DNA of 64,000 bases from Bordetella genomosp. 5 (GTDB lineage: Bacteria > Pseudomonadota > Gammaproteobacteria > Burkholderiales > Burkholderiaceae_B). Below, in pieces: positions 51,867-61,162 of this stretch (position 1 is its first letter; each line of letters starts with the position of its first letter). The notes under the pieces were generated by a model. That model was given only the letters and a program-made list of their open reading frames with translations, was not told where the DNA came from and searched no databases. Location: assembly GCF_002261475.1 (NCBI RefSeq), contig NZ_NEVN01000009.1:62001-126000 (forward strand), written 5' to 3'. The position numbers and the translations under genes are program-made.

Positions 51867-53132
51867 TCAGACCTTCTCGCCGGGCGCCTGATCCAGCTCG
51901 AAGGCCTTGTGCAGGGCGCGCACGGCAAGTTCCATGTACTTGTCGTCGATGATCACCGAGGTCTTGATTTCGCTGGTGCTGATCATCTGGATGTTGATGC
52001 CCTCTTGCGAGAGCGTCTGGAACATCAGGCTGGCGACGCCGACGTGCGAGCGCATGCCGATGCCGACGATCGAGACCTTGGCGACCTTCTCGTCGGTGAC
52101 GAGCTCTTTGGCGCTCACGGCGGGAATGACTTCGCGCTTGAGCACGTCGACCGTGCGCAGGTACTCGTTGCGGTTGACCGTGAACGAGAAGTCGGTGGTA
52201 CCGGCCACGGACTGGTTCTGCACGATCATGTCGACATCGATGTTCGCGGCGGCGACGGGGCCCAGGATCGAGTAGGCGATGCCGGGTTTGTCGGGCACGG
52301 CCAGCAGGGTGATCTTGGCTTCGTCGCGGCTGAAGGCGATGCCGGAGACAACGGCGGCTTCCATTTTTTCGTCTTCCTCAAAAGTAATCAGCGTGCCCGA
52401 AACCATTTCTTCTTCGAGCGGGATAAGCGGGTCGGTCAGCGACGACAGCACACGGGTCGGGACACGGTACTTGCCGGCGAACTCGACGGAGCGGATCTGC
52501 AGGACCTTGGAGCCCAGCGATGCCATCTCGAGCATTTCTTCGAACGACACCACGGGCATGCGGCGCGCTTCGGGCACCACGCGCGGATCGGTCGTGTAGA
52601 CGCCGTCGACATCGGTATAGATCAGGCACTCGTCGGCCTTGATGGCGGCCGCCACGGCCACGGCCGAGGTATCGGAGCCGCCACGGCCGAGGGTCGTGAT
52701 GTGGCCTTCTTCGTCCACGCCCTGGAAGCCGGTGACGATGACCACGCGGCCGGCGTCGAGATCGGCGCGGATGCGGGCATCATCGATCGAGTTGATGCGG
52801 GCCTTGGTGTAGGACGAATCGGTGCGAACCGGCACTTGCCAGCCCGCGTAGCTGCGCGCGGCCACGCCTTCGGCTTGCAGCGCGATGGCCAACAGGCCGC
52901 TCGACGCCTGCTCGCCGGTGGCGGCGATCATGTCGAGCTCACGGCCATCGGGCTGGGGCGCGAGCTCGCGCGCCAGGCCCAGAAGGCGGTTGGTTTCGCC
53001 CGCCATGGCCGAGGGGACCACGACGACCTGGTGGCCGGCGGCGTGCCACTTCGCGACGCGACGCGCCACATTCTTGATGCGCTCGACCGAGCCCATCGAG
53101 GTACCGCCATACTTATGAACGATCAGGGACAT
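51867..53132 (-). CDS. lysC: aspartate kinase
   Basis: Phosphorylates aspartate as the first step to lysine, methionine, threonine and diaminopimelate. The 421-residue monofunctional form has HKYGGTSMGSVERIKNVA at the N-terminus and the catalytic block TTLGRGGSDTSAVAVAAAI (~147-165). Two C-terminal ACT domains (~265 onward, including DMIVQNQSVAGTTDFSFTV and SIVGIGMRSHVGVAS) provide feedback regulation by lysine/threonine. The location beside tilS and tRNA-Ser is common in Alcaligenaceae. Confidence 0.95.
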   Translation of the reverse strand: MSLIVHKYGGTSMGSVERIKNVARRVAKWHAAGHQVVVVPSAMAGETNRLLGLARELAPQPDGRELDMIAATGEQASSGLLAIALQAEGVAARSYAGWQVPVRTDSSYTKARINSIDDARIRADLDAGRVVIVTGFQGVDEEGHITTLGRGGSDTSAVAVAAAIKADECLIYTDVDGVYTTDPRVVPEARRMPVVSFEEMLEMASLGSKVLQIRSVEFAGKYRVPTRVLSSLTDPLIPLEEEMVSGTLITFEEDEKMEAAVVSGIAFSRDEAKITLLAVPDKPGIAYSILGPVAAANIDVDMIVQNQSVAGTTDFSFTVNRNEYLRTVDVLKREVIPAVSAKELVTDEKVAKVSIVGIGMRSHVGVASLMFQTLSQEGINIQMISTSEIKTSVIIDDKYMELAVRALHKAFELDQAPGEKV

Positions 53133-53305
53133 CTCGTACTCTGGCTGGAGGCCCGCTTCAGGGTGGGTAGGCGGGCAAAGCGGATGATTTTAACAAGACG
53201 GTGAAAATTTGCGCAGCCCATGCGGATTTTTCCGCAAAATTGCGGCCGAATCCGGGGAAAAACGCAGGATTTGCGCGCGTTAATGCCGTTTCCGGCCTTC
53301 ACATT

Positions 53306-54322
53306 TCAGCGCGTCGCGGCCTCGCCGCCCGGCTCGATCCAGACCCGCGCGCGATGGCAGCGGATCACATGGCCGTCGTGCGCCACGCGCAGATCGCGGT
53401 CGTGACCCAGCTGATGCAGCCCGCGCAACTGCCGCATCAGTTCGGCCAGACGCGCATCGGCCGGTGCGCGCAGCCCCTGCCGATCCAGCCAGAACCGCAG
53501 CACCTGCGCCTGCCGCGGCGGCGACAGCGCCCGCCATGCCGCCAGACCGAAGCTGCGGCCATCGTCGGCCGGCTCGAGGCCGGCAAAGTCCGTCCGGGCC
53601 ACCTCGGCGAGGATCCGGGCGGCCTCGTCCATGTGCCGGGCATGGCGCGCCACGATGGCCTGCCAGCCGGGCCAGCGCGCATCCAGCACCGGCGCGAGTT
53701 GCGTGCGCACCGCGGCGCGGGTGTAGGCCGGGTCGGCGTTGGTCGGATCCTGCACCGGCTGCCAGCCGGTACGCGCATGAAACGCGGCGGCGGCCTCGAG
53801 GATGCGCGCACGATCGATCTCGAGCCAGGGGCGCAGGTACACGATGCCGTCGCGTTCGCGCGTGGGCCGCATGGCGCCCATGCCTTGCAGGCCCGCACCA
53901 CGCAGCAGGCGCAGCAGCACGGTTTCGGCCTGATCGTTGCGATGGTGGGCCAGCAGCACATGCCCCACGGATTCGGCGCGCGCGAGCGCCGCGAGCGCGT
54001 CGTAACGCGCCTGCCGCGCGGCCGCCTCGATGCCCTTGCCGCTGTCGTCGGCCACCTGCACGCGGGCGCTGCGCACCGGCACGGCCAGCCGCGCGCCGAG
54101 CGCCTCGACCTGGGCCTGCCACTGGTCGGCCGGCGCCTGCAACCCATGGTGCACATGCAGCAGCACCAGCGGCCGGCCCAGGCTGGCCGCGGCCACGGCG
54201 AGCATGGCCGAATCGGCGCCGCCACTGACCGCCACCGCCACGCGGGCGTCGCGCGGCCAGACCGCGCGCAACGGCGCGGCCAGCGGGGCGATCAGCGGAT
54301 CATCGAAGACGTCGGACGGCAT
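53306..54322 (-). CDS. tilS: tRNA(Ile)-lysidine synthetase
   Basis: Modifies C34 of tRNA-Ile(CAU) to lysidine using ATP and lysine. The N-type ATP pyrophosphatase loop VAVSGGADSAMLAVA (~32-46) is followed by LLHVHHGLQ and LLAHHRNDQAETVLLRLLRG, the family fingerprint. 338 residues, near the shorter end of the family. The start at 54322 is chosen because a terminator for the upstream accA lies at 54338-54366; the longer frame would begin before it. Confidence 0.92.
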   Translation of the reverse strand: MPSDVFDDPLIAPLAAPLRAVWPRDARVAVAVSGGADSAMLAVAAASLGRPLVLLHVHHGLQAPADQWQAQVEALGARLAVPVRSARVQVADDSGKGIEAAARQARYDALAALARAESVGHVLLAHHRNDQAETVLLRLLRGAGLQGMGAMRPTRERDGIVYLRPWLEIDRARILEAAAAFHARTGWQPVQDPTNADPAYTRAAVRTQLAPVLDARWPGWQAIVARHARHMDEAARILAEVARTDFAGLEPADDGRSFGLAAWRALSPPRQAQVLRFWLDRQGLRAPADARLAELMRQLRGLHQLGHDRDLRVAHDGHVIRCHRARVWIEPGGEAATR

Positions 54323-54337
54323 GGGATCGGCGGGACG

Positions 54338-54366
54338 AAAAAAAGCCAGGCGCGGGGCCCGGCTTT
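54338..54366 (-). terminator. Rho-independent terminator after accA
   Basis: Minus-strand stem AAAGCCGGG / CCTGGCTTT (arms 54358-54366 and 54342-54350, one G-U pair) followed by a T-run complementary to the A-tract at 54338-54344. It separates accA from tilS. Confidence 0.85.
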
Positions 54367-54427
54367 CGTGCTGCGGCGGGCGCGCCGTTCCGAGCATACC
54401 CGGAAGGCCGCACCCTGAGCGCCTGTC

Positions 54428-55393
54428 TCAGGCGCGCACTTCCTGGAAGCGGCCGTAGGACATCACGCGATCGAGACGCTGCTGGATCAGCTGGTCGGGC
54501 GTGAGGCCTTGCAGCTGGCGCAACGAATCGCCGAGCGCGCGGCGCAAGAGGCGCGCCATCACGCGCGGGTCGCGGTGCGCGCCGCCGACGGGCTCGTTGA
54601 CCACGCGGTCGACGAGGTTGAGTTCTTTGAGGCGCGGGGCCACGATCGCCAGCTGCTCGGCGGCCTCGGGGGCCTTGTCGGCGCTGCGCCACAGGATCGA
54701 CGCGCAGCCTTCGGGCGAGATCACCGAGTAGGTCGCGTATTGCAGCATCAGCACGGCATTGCCCACGGCGATCGCCAGCGCGCCGCCCGAACCGCCTTCA
54801 CCGATGATGGTGACGATGACCGGCACTTTGAGTTCGGCCATGACGAACAGGTTGCGGCCGATGGCTTCGGACTGGCCGCGCTCTTCGGCGCCGATGCCGG
54901 GATACGCGCCCGGGGTATCGACGAACGTGAATACCGGCAGGCCGAACTTCTCGGCCAGGCGCATCAGGCGCAGGGCCTTGCGGTAGCCCTCGGGACGCGG
55001 CATGCCGAAATTGCGCGCGGCGCGTTCTTTGGTGTCGCGCCCCTTCTGGTGGCCGATCACCATGCAGGCCTGGCCGTTGAAGCGGGCCAGACCGCCCACG
55101 ATGGACTGGTCGTCGGCGTACATGCGGTCGCCATGCAGCTCGTGGAAGTCGGTGAAGATCTCACGCACGTAGTCGAGCGTGTAGGGCCGCTGCGGATGGC
55201 GCGCCACCAGGGCGGTCTGCCACGGCGTCAGCTTGCCGTAGATTTCCTTGGCCAGTGCCTGGCTCTTCTGCTGCAGACGGCCGATTTCATCGGAGATGTC
55301 CACCGCGGAGTCGGCCTGCACGTAGCGCAGCTGCTCGATCTTGTTTTCAAGCTCGGCGAGCGGTTGTTCGAATTCCAGGAAAGTATTGCGCAT
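54428..55393 (-). CDS. accA: acetyl-CoA carboxylase carboxyltransferase subunit alpha
   Basis: With AccD transfers the carboxyl group from biotin to acetyl-CoA, forming malonyl-CoA for fatty acid synthesis. The 321-residue length matches the family (~319). Recognisable blocks: [18 protein letters not shown] at the N-terminus, [36 protein letters not shown] (~165-185) and [16 protein letters not shown] (~200). accD, accB and accC are not in the window. Confidence 0.97.
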   Translation of the reverse strand: MRNTFLEFEQPLAELENKIEQLRYVQADSAVDISDEIGRLQQKSQALAKEIYGKLTPWQTALVARHPQRPYTLDYVREIFTDFHELHGDRMYADDQSIVGGLARFNGQACMVIGHQKGRDTKERAARNFGMPRPEGYRKALRLMRLAEKFGLPVFTFVDTPGAYPGIGAEERGQSEAIGRNLFVMAELKVPVIVTIIGEGGSGGALAIAVGNAVLMLQYATYSVISPEGCASILWRSADKAPEAAEQLAIVAPRLKELNLVDRVVNEPVGGAHRDPRVMARLLRRALGDSLRQLQGLTPDQLIQQRLDRVMSYGRFQEVRA

Positions 55394-55429
55394 GAAGTGT
55401 GGTTCCGTTGTTGGGCGCGGATCGATGGA

Positions 55430-56074
55430 TCAGTACTGGACCGGGGTAGGTTCCAGACTGCGCCACAGATACCAGGTCGCCACGGTACGCCAGGGCTGCC
55501 ACGCCAACGAGACCTCACGGGCCTCGAAGCGCGATACCGGCTCGCCGCTGAAATAGTGTAACGAGATTGCCTTGAGCAACCCAAGGTCGTCCAACGGCAG
55601 GATGTCCGGCCGCTGCAGATTGAAAATCAAAAACATCTCCGCCGTCCAGCGTCCGATGCCGCGGATCGCGACCAGCTCGGAGATGACGGCCTCGTCGTCC
55701 ATCGTGGCCCAGCGCTCGGGATGCACCTTGCGCTGGCCGAAATGCTCGGCCAGGTCCTGCACGTATTCGGCTTTGCGCTGCGACAGACCGGCGGCGCGCA
55801 GATTGGCCACGCCGGCCTTCAGCACGGTGGCGGGCGTCGGCCGCTTGCCGACGGTGTCGGTGAAGCGGTTCCAGAGCGCCTCGGCGGCCTTGGTGGAGAT
55901 CTGCTGACCCACGATGGCACGCGCCAGCGTGACGAAGGGCGTGCCGCGCGACGACAGCCAGGTGTCGGCGTGCTGCGGGATGATCTTCTTGAGAATGCGG
56001 TCGCGGCGCATCAGGTGCGCCACGGCCTCTTCCCAATAGTCGGGTTTGACGAGTTCGATGTCGGTGCTGGGCAT
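55430..56074 (-). CDS. DNA-3-methyladenine glycosylase (HhH-GPD, AlkA type)
   Basis: Base-excision repair enzyme of 214 residues that removes alkylated bases. The helix-hairpin-helix AIRGIGRWTAEMFLIFNL (~143-160) is followed by the catalytic Asp in DILPLDDLGL (~165). Cysteines for an iron-sulfur cluster are absent, which fits AlkA/Mag rather than Nth or MutY. The start at 56074 is favoured because an upstream extension would overlap cysS. It lies 16 bp after cysS and 36 bp before accA, all on one strand. Confidence 0.9.
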   Translation of the reverse strand: MPSTDIELVKPDYWEEAVAHLMRRDRILKKIIPQHADTWLSSRGTPFVTLARAIVGQQISTKAAEALWNRFTDTVGKRPTPATVLKAGVANLRAAGLSQRKAEYVQDLAEHFGQRKVHPERWATMDDEAVISELVAIRGIGRWTAEMFLIFNLQRPDILPLDDLGLLKAISLHYFSGEPVSRFEAREVSLAWQPWRTVATWYLWRSLEPTPVQY

Positions 56075-56090
56075 GTCGGCGGCTCGTCGG

Positions 56091-57548
56091 TCAGGCACGG
56101 CGCCACTGGGTGACACCGCCCGGCTTGTCGTCGAGCTCGACACCGGCCGCGCGCAGCTCGGCCCGGATCGCATCGGCGCGGGCAAAATCGCGCGACTGCT
56201 TGGCCTGGGCCCGCTCGGCGATCAGGGCGTCGATGCGCTCCGCATCCAGGGTCTCGGCGGCCCCGCCCTGCTCGATGGCGGCCGCGGAATAGCGCGTGGC
56301 CGACTGAAAATACACCGCGGGGTCCTGCTGCAGCAGGCCCATCAGCGCGGCGAGCGCCTTGAGCTGGCCCGCCGCGCGCGCGTCGGCGCCCCGATTGGCC
56401 TGGCTCGCGAGTTCGAACAGGGCCGCGATCGCGCCCGAGCTGTTGAAGTCGTCGTCCATGGCGGCCTTGAAGGCCTGCGCCTGGGCGTCGTTCCAGTCGA
56501 TGCCCTGCGCGTCGGGCGCGACGTTCTGCAGCGTCTGGTAGAGCCGGTCGAGCGCATTCTGCGCGTCGATCAGATTGTCGGGCGTGTAGTTCTGCGGGCT
56601 GCGATAGTGATTGCGCACGATAAAGAAACGCAGCATTTCGGCTTCGCGCGGATTGGCGCGATAGCTGGCGTCGGCGTCCGACGGCTGGCCGACCGAGATG
56701 GTCTGGCGGATCGTGCGGAAATTGCCGAGCGACTTCGACATCTTGTCGGAGTCGACCATCAGCGGGCCACAGTGCATCCAGACGTTGGCGAGCACGCCCC
56801 CGAAGGCGCCTTCGGTCTGGGCGATTTCGTTTTCGTGGTGCGGGAATTTCAGGTCGGGGCCGCCGCCGTGGATGTCGAGCGGCAGACCGAGCAGGCTCTT
56901 GCTCATCGCCGAGCACTCGATGTGCCAGCCCGGACGGCCCAGGCCGTAGGGCGACTCCCATTTGGTCTCGGGCGGCTCTTCGGCCTTGGCCGATTTCCAG
57001 AGCACGAAGTCGAGCGGATCGCGCTTGGCCGAGCCCACCGCCACGCGTTCGCCGGCGCGCAGGTCGTCCAGCGTCTTGCCGGAGAGCTTGCCGTAGCCTT
57101 CGAAGCCGCGCACGGCGTAGTTCACGTCGCCGTCGTCGGCCTGATAGGCCAGGCCGTTCTGTTGCAGCCGGCCGATGATGTCGAGCATCTCGCCGACATA
57201 CTGCGTGGCGCGCGGCTCGCGGTCGGGCGATTGCACGTTGAGCGCCTGCTCGTCGGCGTGCATGGCGTCGATATAGAACTCGGTGACGTCGCCGATGCGG
57301 CGGTTGGTCTCGACCGCGCGCCGGATGATCTTGTCGTCGATGTCGGTGATGTTGCGCACGTAGTCGACCTGATAGCCGCTGGCCCGCAGCCAGCGCTGGA
57401 TCAAGTCGAACGAGATCAGCATGCGCGCATGCCCGAGGTGGCAGTAGTCATAGACGGTCATGCCGCACACGTACATGCGCACCTGCCCGGCATTCACCGG
57501 CTTGAAGGGTTCTTTGGTACGCGACAGTGTGTTGTAGATGTGCAGCAT
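56091..57548 (-). CDS. cysS: cysteine-tRNA ligase
   Basis: Charges tRNA-Cys. In 485 residues the class I signatures are present: HIGH-type HLGHARM (~38-44), KMSKS in [10 protein letters not shown] (~270) and zinc ligands in [14 protein letters not shown] and [18 protein letters not shown]. The ATG at 57548 gives the standard N-terminus [10 protein letters not shown]; the 24-residue upstream extension is rejected. First gene of the cysS - glycosylase - accA group. Confidence 0.96.
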   Translation of the reverse strand: MLHIYNTLSRTKEPFKPVNAGQVRMYVCGMTVYDYCHLGHARMLISFDLIQRWLRASGYQVDYVRNITDIDDKIIRRAVETNRRIGDVTEFYIDAMHADEQALNVQSPDREPRATQYVGEMLDIIGRLQQNGLAYQADDGDVNYAVRGFEGYGKLSGKTLDDLRAGERVAVGSAKRDPLDFVLWKSAKAEEPPETKWESPYGLGRPGWHIECSAMSKSLLGLPLDIHGGGPDLKFPHHENEIAQTEGAFGGVLANVWMHCGPLMVDSDKMSKSLGNFRTIRQTISVGQPSDADASYRANPREAEMLRFFIVRNHYRSPQNYTPDNLIDAQNALDRLYQTLQNVAPDAQGIDWNDAQAQAFKAAMDDDFNSSGAIAALFELASQANRGADARAAGQLKALAALMGLLQQDPAVYFQSATRYSAAAIEQGGAAETLDAERIDALIAERAQAKQSRDFARADAIRAELRAAGVELDDKPGGVTQWRRA

Positions 57549-58079
57549 GGCGAGTTCGGAGCTGATCGTGGATACGGCGGAGTCTGGAGACGGAAGGCGT
57601 GGTGGCAAGGCCCCACACACTCCCCGGCCGCGGGAGACGCGGCGCGCTGGGCGCTAGTGAAAGGCGCGCAAGCCTGGCGGGCGGCAACAACAGCGTGTGA
57701 CGCCGACCCCGGCATGCAAGGGCGGCGCAGCCCGCCAGCCGCGCACGGCGCGATCCGCCGTCTGCGCGGCCACGGCGTGTGGCTCAATCCAATGCGATCC
57801 CATCATCGTGATCCTGTTGTTGCGTCCCGTACCGATCCGTGGACGACCGCCAGCCTCGCTTGGGCAACAGCTTGGGCAACCGCCCCGGCAACCCGCGCTG
57901 GCAACCACCCCGGCTACCGCTTTGGCAACCACCCCGGCAACCGCTTTGGCAACCGACCTGGCAACCGCTTTGGCAACCTTCCGACGCATCCGGGGCTAAA
58001 ATGGCGGTCGTCAAGTATAACAAGCGGCCCGCCGGCGCGTGCAGTCGGTCTTGCGCCCACCCTTTTTACGGATGCCTTC
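57549..58079. other. divergent intergenic region between cysS and the TPR gene
   Basis: 531 bp holding both promoters. The main feature is the 12-bp tandem repeat at 57862-57979. A long plus-strand open frame crosses the region but mostly covers cysS in antisense, and no signal for a separate gene is seen. Confidence 0.6.
57862..57979. repeat. degenerate 12-bp tandem repeats upstream of the TPR gene
   Basis: About nine copies of a GGCAACCGCTTT / GGCAACCACCCC unit, alternating so that the best period is 24 bp near the 3' end. The array lies 101-218 bp before the GTG start of the TPR gene. Confidence 0.82.
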
Positions 58080-58772
58080 GTGATCTCCACGCGTCTTTGC
58101 ATCACCGTGCTTGCCAGTGCCCTGGCGCTGCTGCCCGCGACCGCCAGCCTGGCCCAATCCATGGGCGGCGGCATCGGCGGCGACGGCAACAATAACGTCA
58201 ACTCCCGCACCAAGCTCGACCCGATCCCGCCCGAAGGCGGCTGGGACGGCCTGGCCCGGCTCCTCGAAGCGGCCAAGCCCGGCGTCGACACGCGCCTCGA
58301 TCCCTCGCCCTCGCAGATCACCGATCACATCGAAAACCTGCTCGCCCGCGGGCAGAACGAGGCCGCGCTCAAGATGATCGAACAGCGCATCGCCAGCACG
58401 CACGACCGCCGTGGCGGCACCGACGTGCAGTTGATGTTCCAGCATGCGCGCGCGCTGCATGCGCTGGGCCGCGACGACGAGGCCATCGCCATCTACACCG
58501 AGATGACCACGCGCTTTCCCGAGCTGCCGGAACCATGGAACAATCTGGCGGCCATCCGCGCCGACCGGGGCGATTTCGACCGCGCCCAGGACGCGCTCAA
58601 CATGTCGCTGCGCGCCGACCCGAATTATGGCGCTGCCCGTGCCAACCTGGCCGATCTGCAGCTCATGATCGCCCTGCGCACGTACCGCCAGGAGGCCGCC
58701 CGCGGCGTGCCTGGCATGGCCCAGCGTGCCAAGGAACTCGAGACCCTTCTCAAGGACAAGCAGAGCAAATGA
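58080..58772 (+). CDS. exported tetratricopeptide-repeat protein
   Basis: A 230-residue precursor: signal peptide 1-26 ([20 protein letters not shown], ending SLAQ), a Gly/Asn-rich stretch, then helical TPR repeats (~85-225) including [20 protein letters not shown] and [20 protein letters not shown]. It is probably a periplasmic scaffold. The GTG at 58080 gives an exact signal-peptide start; no ATG is available in frame. The stop overlaps the next gene's ATG (ATGA), so it is coupled to the cyclophilin. Confidence 0.83.
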   Translation: MISTRLCITVLASALALLPATASLAQSMGGGIGGDGNNNVNSRTKLDPIPPEGGWDGLARLLEAAKPGVDTRLDPSPSQITDHIENLLARGQNEAALKMIEQRIASTHDRRGGTDVQLMFQHARALHALGRDDEAIAIYTEMTTRFPELPEPWNNLAAIRADRGDFDRAQDALNMSLRADPNYGAARANLADLQLMIALRTYRQEAARGVPGMAQRAKELETLLKDKQSK

Positions 58773-59413
58773 ACGCCCGCTATTCCCCTTCCCGACTGCT
58801 GCGCCTGACGGCGTGCTCTTTCCTGCTGGCGGCCGCGCTGCCGGCAGGCGCGCTGGCACAATCCGCCAGCACCCCCACCACCAACTCCAAAGGCACTACA
58901 TCCATGAGCTCCACTCCCCGCGTCAAGCTGCATACCAACCAAGGCGACCTGGTGATCACGCTCGATGCCGAGAAAGCGCCCAAGACCGTCGAAAACTTCC
59001 TGGGCTACGTCAAGGACGGCTTCTACAACGGCACCGTGTTCCATCGCGTGATCGACGGCTTCATGATCCAGGGCGGCGGTTTCGAGGCTGGCATGAAGCA
59101 GAAGCCCACCAAGAGCCCCATCGAGAACGAAGCCAACAACGGCCTGAAGAACGACAAGTACACGGTCGCCATGGCCCGTACGAGCGACCCGCACTCGGCT
59201 ACCGCCCAGTTCTTCATCAACGTCGGTGACAACGACTTCCTGAACCACACCGCGCCCACGCCCAACGGCTGGGGCTACGCCGTGTTCGGCAAGGTCACCG
59301 AAGGCACCGACGTGGTCGACAAGATCAAGGGCGTGAAGACCGGCAACAACGGTTTCCACCAAAACGTGCCGAAGGAAGACGTGATCATCGAAAAGGCCGA
59401 GATCATTGAATAA
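58769..59413 (+). CDS. cyclophilin-type peptidyl-prolyl isomerase, exported form
   Basis: 214 residues: signal peptide ([20 protein letters not shown], to ~31), linker, then a cyclophilin domain with [19 protein letters not shown] and [19 protein letters not shown]. It speeds proline isomerisation during folding. The family usually has separate exported (PpiA) and cytoplasmic (PpiB) genes. Here an internal ATG at 58904 ([17 protein letters not shown]), preceded by AAAGG, looks like a PpiB start, so two products are possible. ATGA overlap with the TPR gene upstream and overlap with lpxH downstream. Confidence 0.88.
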   Translation: MNARYSPSRLLRLTACSFLLAAALPAGALAQSASTPTTNSKGTTSMSSTPRVKLHTNQGDLVITLDAEKAPKTVENFLGYVKDGFYNGTVFHRVIDGFMIQGGGFEAGMKQKPTKSPIENEANNGLKNDKYTVAMARTSDPHSATAQFFINVGDNDFLNHTAPTPNGWGYAVFGKVTEGTDVVDKIKGVKTGNNGFHQNVPKEDVIIEKAEIIE

Positions 59414-60179
59414 GCTCGTTCTCCCGGGGCCGGTCTGGCTGGCCTCCGACCTGCATCTGGGGCCGGCCACGCCGGCCACTTCCGAGGCCTTCCGCGCGTT
59501 TCTCGACGCGGCGGCCGACGAAGCGGCCGCGCTGCTGCTTCCGGGCGACCTGTTCGACGCATGGATCGGCGACGACGTGGCCGCGGCCGCGCCGCCCTGG
59601 CTGGCCGAGGTCCTGCAGGCCCTGGCGCGCACCGCCGCCCGCATTCCGGTCTGGCTGGGCCGCGGCAATCGCGACTTCCTGATGGGTCAGGCCCTCGCCG
59701 ACCGCGTCGGCGCCAAGCTGCTGCCCGAGCCGGCGCTCTTGCAGACCGACTTCGGCGACATCCTGCTCACGCACGGCGATGAGTTCTGTACCGACGACGT
59801 CCCCTACAAGCAGTTCCGCGCGATGGTGCGCGATCCGCGCTGGCAGGCGGAGTTTCTCGGCAAGACCATTCCCGAGCGCCTGGCGCTGGCACAGCAGGCC
59901 CGTGGCGAAAGCCAGGCTGCAAACCAGACGAAGTCCATGGAGATCATGGACGTCAATGCCCAGGCCATCGAAACGGCATTCCGCACCAGCGGCGTGTCGG
60001 TGATGGTGCACGGCCACACGCACCGGCCCGCGCGCCACGTGCTCGAGGTCGATGGCAAGAAGCGCGAACGCTGGGTGCTGCCCGACTGGGATTGCGACCA
60101 CGCCAACCCGCCCCGCGGCGGCTGGCTGGTAATCGACCAGGACGGTCTGGTGTTCTACGACCTCGGCGACGAGGACTGA
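59406..60179 (+). CDS. lpxH: UDP-2,3-diacylglucosamine diphosphatase
   Basis: Lipid A biosynthesis: hydrolyses UDP-2,3-diacylglucosamine to lipid X and UMP at the inner membrane surface. The metallophosphoesterase motifs are complete: SDLHLG (14-19), [13 protein letters not shown] (45-57), GRGNRDFL (84-91), THGDEF (~122) and VHGHTHRP (~199). 257 residues. No ATG is available; TTG 59406 is used, overlapping the cyclophilin stop by 8 bp, with AAAGG upstream. Confidence 0.93.
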   Translation: MNKLVLPGPVWLASDLHLGPATPATSEAFRAFLDAAADEAAALLLPGDLFDAWIGDDVAAAAPPWLAEVLQALARTAARIPVWLGRGNRDFLMGQALADRVGAKLLPEPALLQTDFGDILLTHGDEFCTDDVPYKQFRAMVRDPRWQAEFLGKTIPERLALAQQARGESQAANQTKSMEIMDVNAQAIETAFRTSGVSVMVHGHTHRPARHVLEVDGKKRERWVLPDWDCDHANPPRGGWLVIDQDGLVFYDLGDED

Positions 60180-60199
60180 CACCCCCCGCAGTACCAACG

Positions 60200-60231
60200 A
60201 CAAGGCCACCCGCGAGGGTGGCCTTGTTCAT
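60200..60231 (+). terminator. hairpin terminator after lpxH
   Basis: 12-bp stem ACAAGGCCACCC (60200-60211) / GGGTGGCCTTGT (60216-60227), 4-nt loop, followed by TCATT. The stem is strong and the U-run weak. Confidence 0.7.
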
Positions 60232-60278
60232 TCGGGGCGGACGCGTCCGCGGCCGCCGTCAGGGGCGAGACGCGCGGA

Positions 60279-61145
60279 TCAGACCTTGGTCCAGAGCCAG
60301 ACGGCCACGACCAGGCCCAGCGCGATGCGGTACCAGGCGAAACCGCGATAGGTGTGGTTGGCCACGAAACGCAGCACCGCCCGCACGATGAACAGCGCGC
60401 TCAGGAACGACGCGACGAAGCCCATGGCGATGCCGGAGAGCTCCTGCGATGTCAGCAGGTCGTAGTTGCGATACAGGTCGTAGACCGCGGCGCCGAGCAT
60501 GGTGGGCATCGCGAGAAAGAACGAGAACTCGGTCGCGGTCTTGCGCTGGATGCCGGCGATCATGCCGCCGATGATGGTGGCGCCCGAGCGCGACGTGCCC
60601 GGAATCATGGCCAGGCACTGCGCCGCGCCGACGCCGAGCGCCTGCTTCCAGGTGATTTCTTCGAGCGAGTGCGCGGTGGCGCGCTGGTCGGATGCGGTGT
60701 CATCGGACGCGCCCGGCGCGTCGCCCGGCGTGTGACGCGTGCGCCGCTCGACGTAGAGCATGATCAGGCCGCCCAGGACGAGCGTGACCGCCACGACGCC
60801 GGGGTGATAGAACACGGACTTGATCGTCTTGATGAAGATGGCGCCGATCACCGCCGCCGGCAGGAAGGCCAGCAGCAGATTGCGCGTGAACAGGACCTCC
60901 TGCCGCACGCCGGTGAGCGTGCCATGGATCAGTTGCCACAGCCGCGCCCGGAAAATCCACATCACGGCGAGAATCGCGCCCAGCTGGATCACCACCTCGA
61001 ACACCTTGCCGGCACCCGACTCGAAGTTGATCAGGTCGCCCACGAGGATCAGGTGGCCGGTCGACGATACCGGAATGAACTCCGTGAGACCTTCGATGAT
61101 GCCGAGGAAGAATGCCTTGATGAGATAGAGGGTGCTGTCGGTCAT
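60279..61145 (-). CDS. uppP: undecaprenyl-diphosphatase
   Basis: Inner-membrane enzyme (BacA) that recycles the undecaprenyl carrier of peptidoglycan synthesis and can confer bacitracin resistance. 288 residues with ~8 membrane segments. EGLTEFIPVSSTGHLILVG (~19-37) and PGTSRSGATI (~182-191) are the two family motifs containing the catalytic Glu, Ser and Arg. A hydrophilic Thr/Asp/Ala-rich loop at ~138-160 is longer than usual. It lies 17 bp after the TerC/CBS gene on the same strand. Confidence 0.95.
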   Translation of the reverse strand: MTDSTLYLIKAFFLGIIEGLTEFIPVSSTGHLILVGDLINFESGAGKVFEVVIQLGAILAVMWIFRARLWQLIHGTLTGVRQEVLFTRNLLLAFLPAAVIGAIFIKTIKSVFYHPGVVAVTLVLGGLIMLYVERRTRHTPGDAPGASDDTASDQRATAHSLEEITWKQALGVGAAQCLAMIPGTSRSGATIIGGMIAGIQRKTATEFSFFLAMPTMLGAAVYDLYRNYDLLTSQELSGIAMGFVASFLSALFIVRAVLRFVANHTYRGFAWYRIALGLVVAVWLWTKV

Positions 61146-61162
61146 GGATCCGGGTTGTGGTG

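Noticed and set aside
57862-57979. CRISPR-like array
   Set aside because: Units are 12 bp, contiguous and without spacers; no cas genes in the window.
56046-58079. Long upstream extension of the TPR gene frame across cysS
   Set aside because: It is antisense to cysS and passes through the repeat array; the signal peptide starts at 58080.
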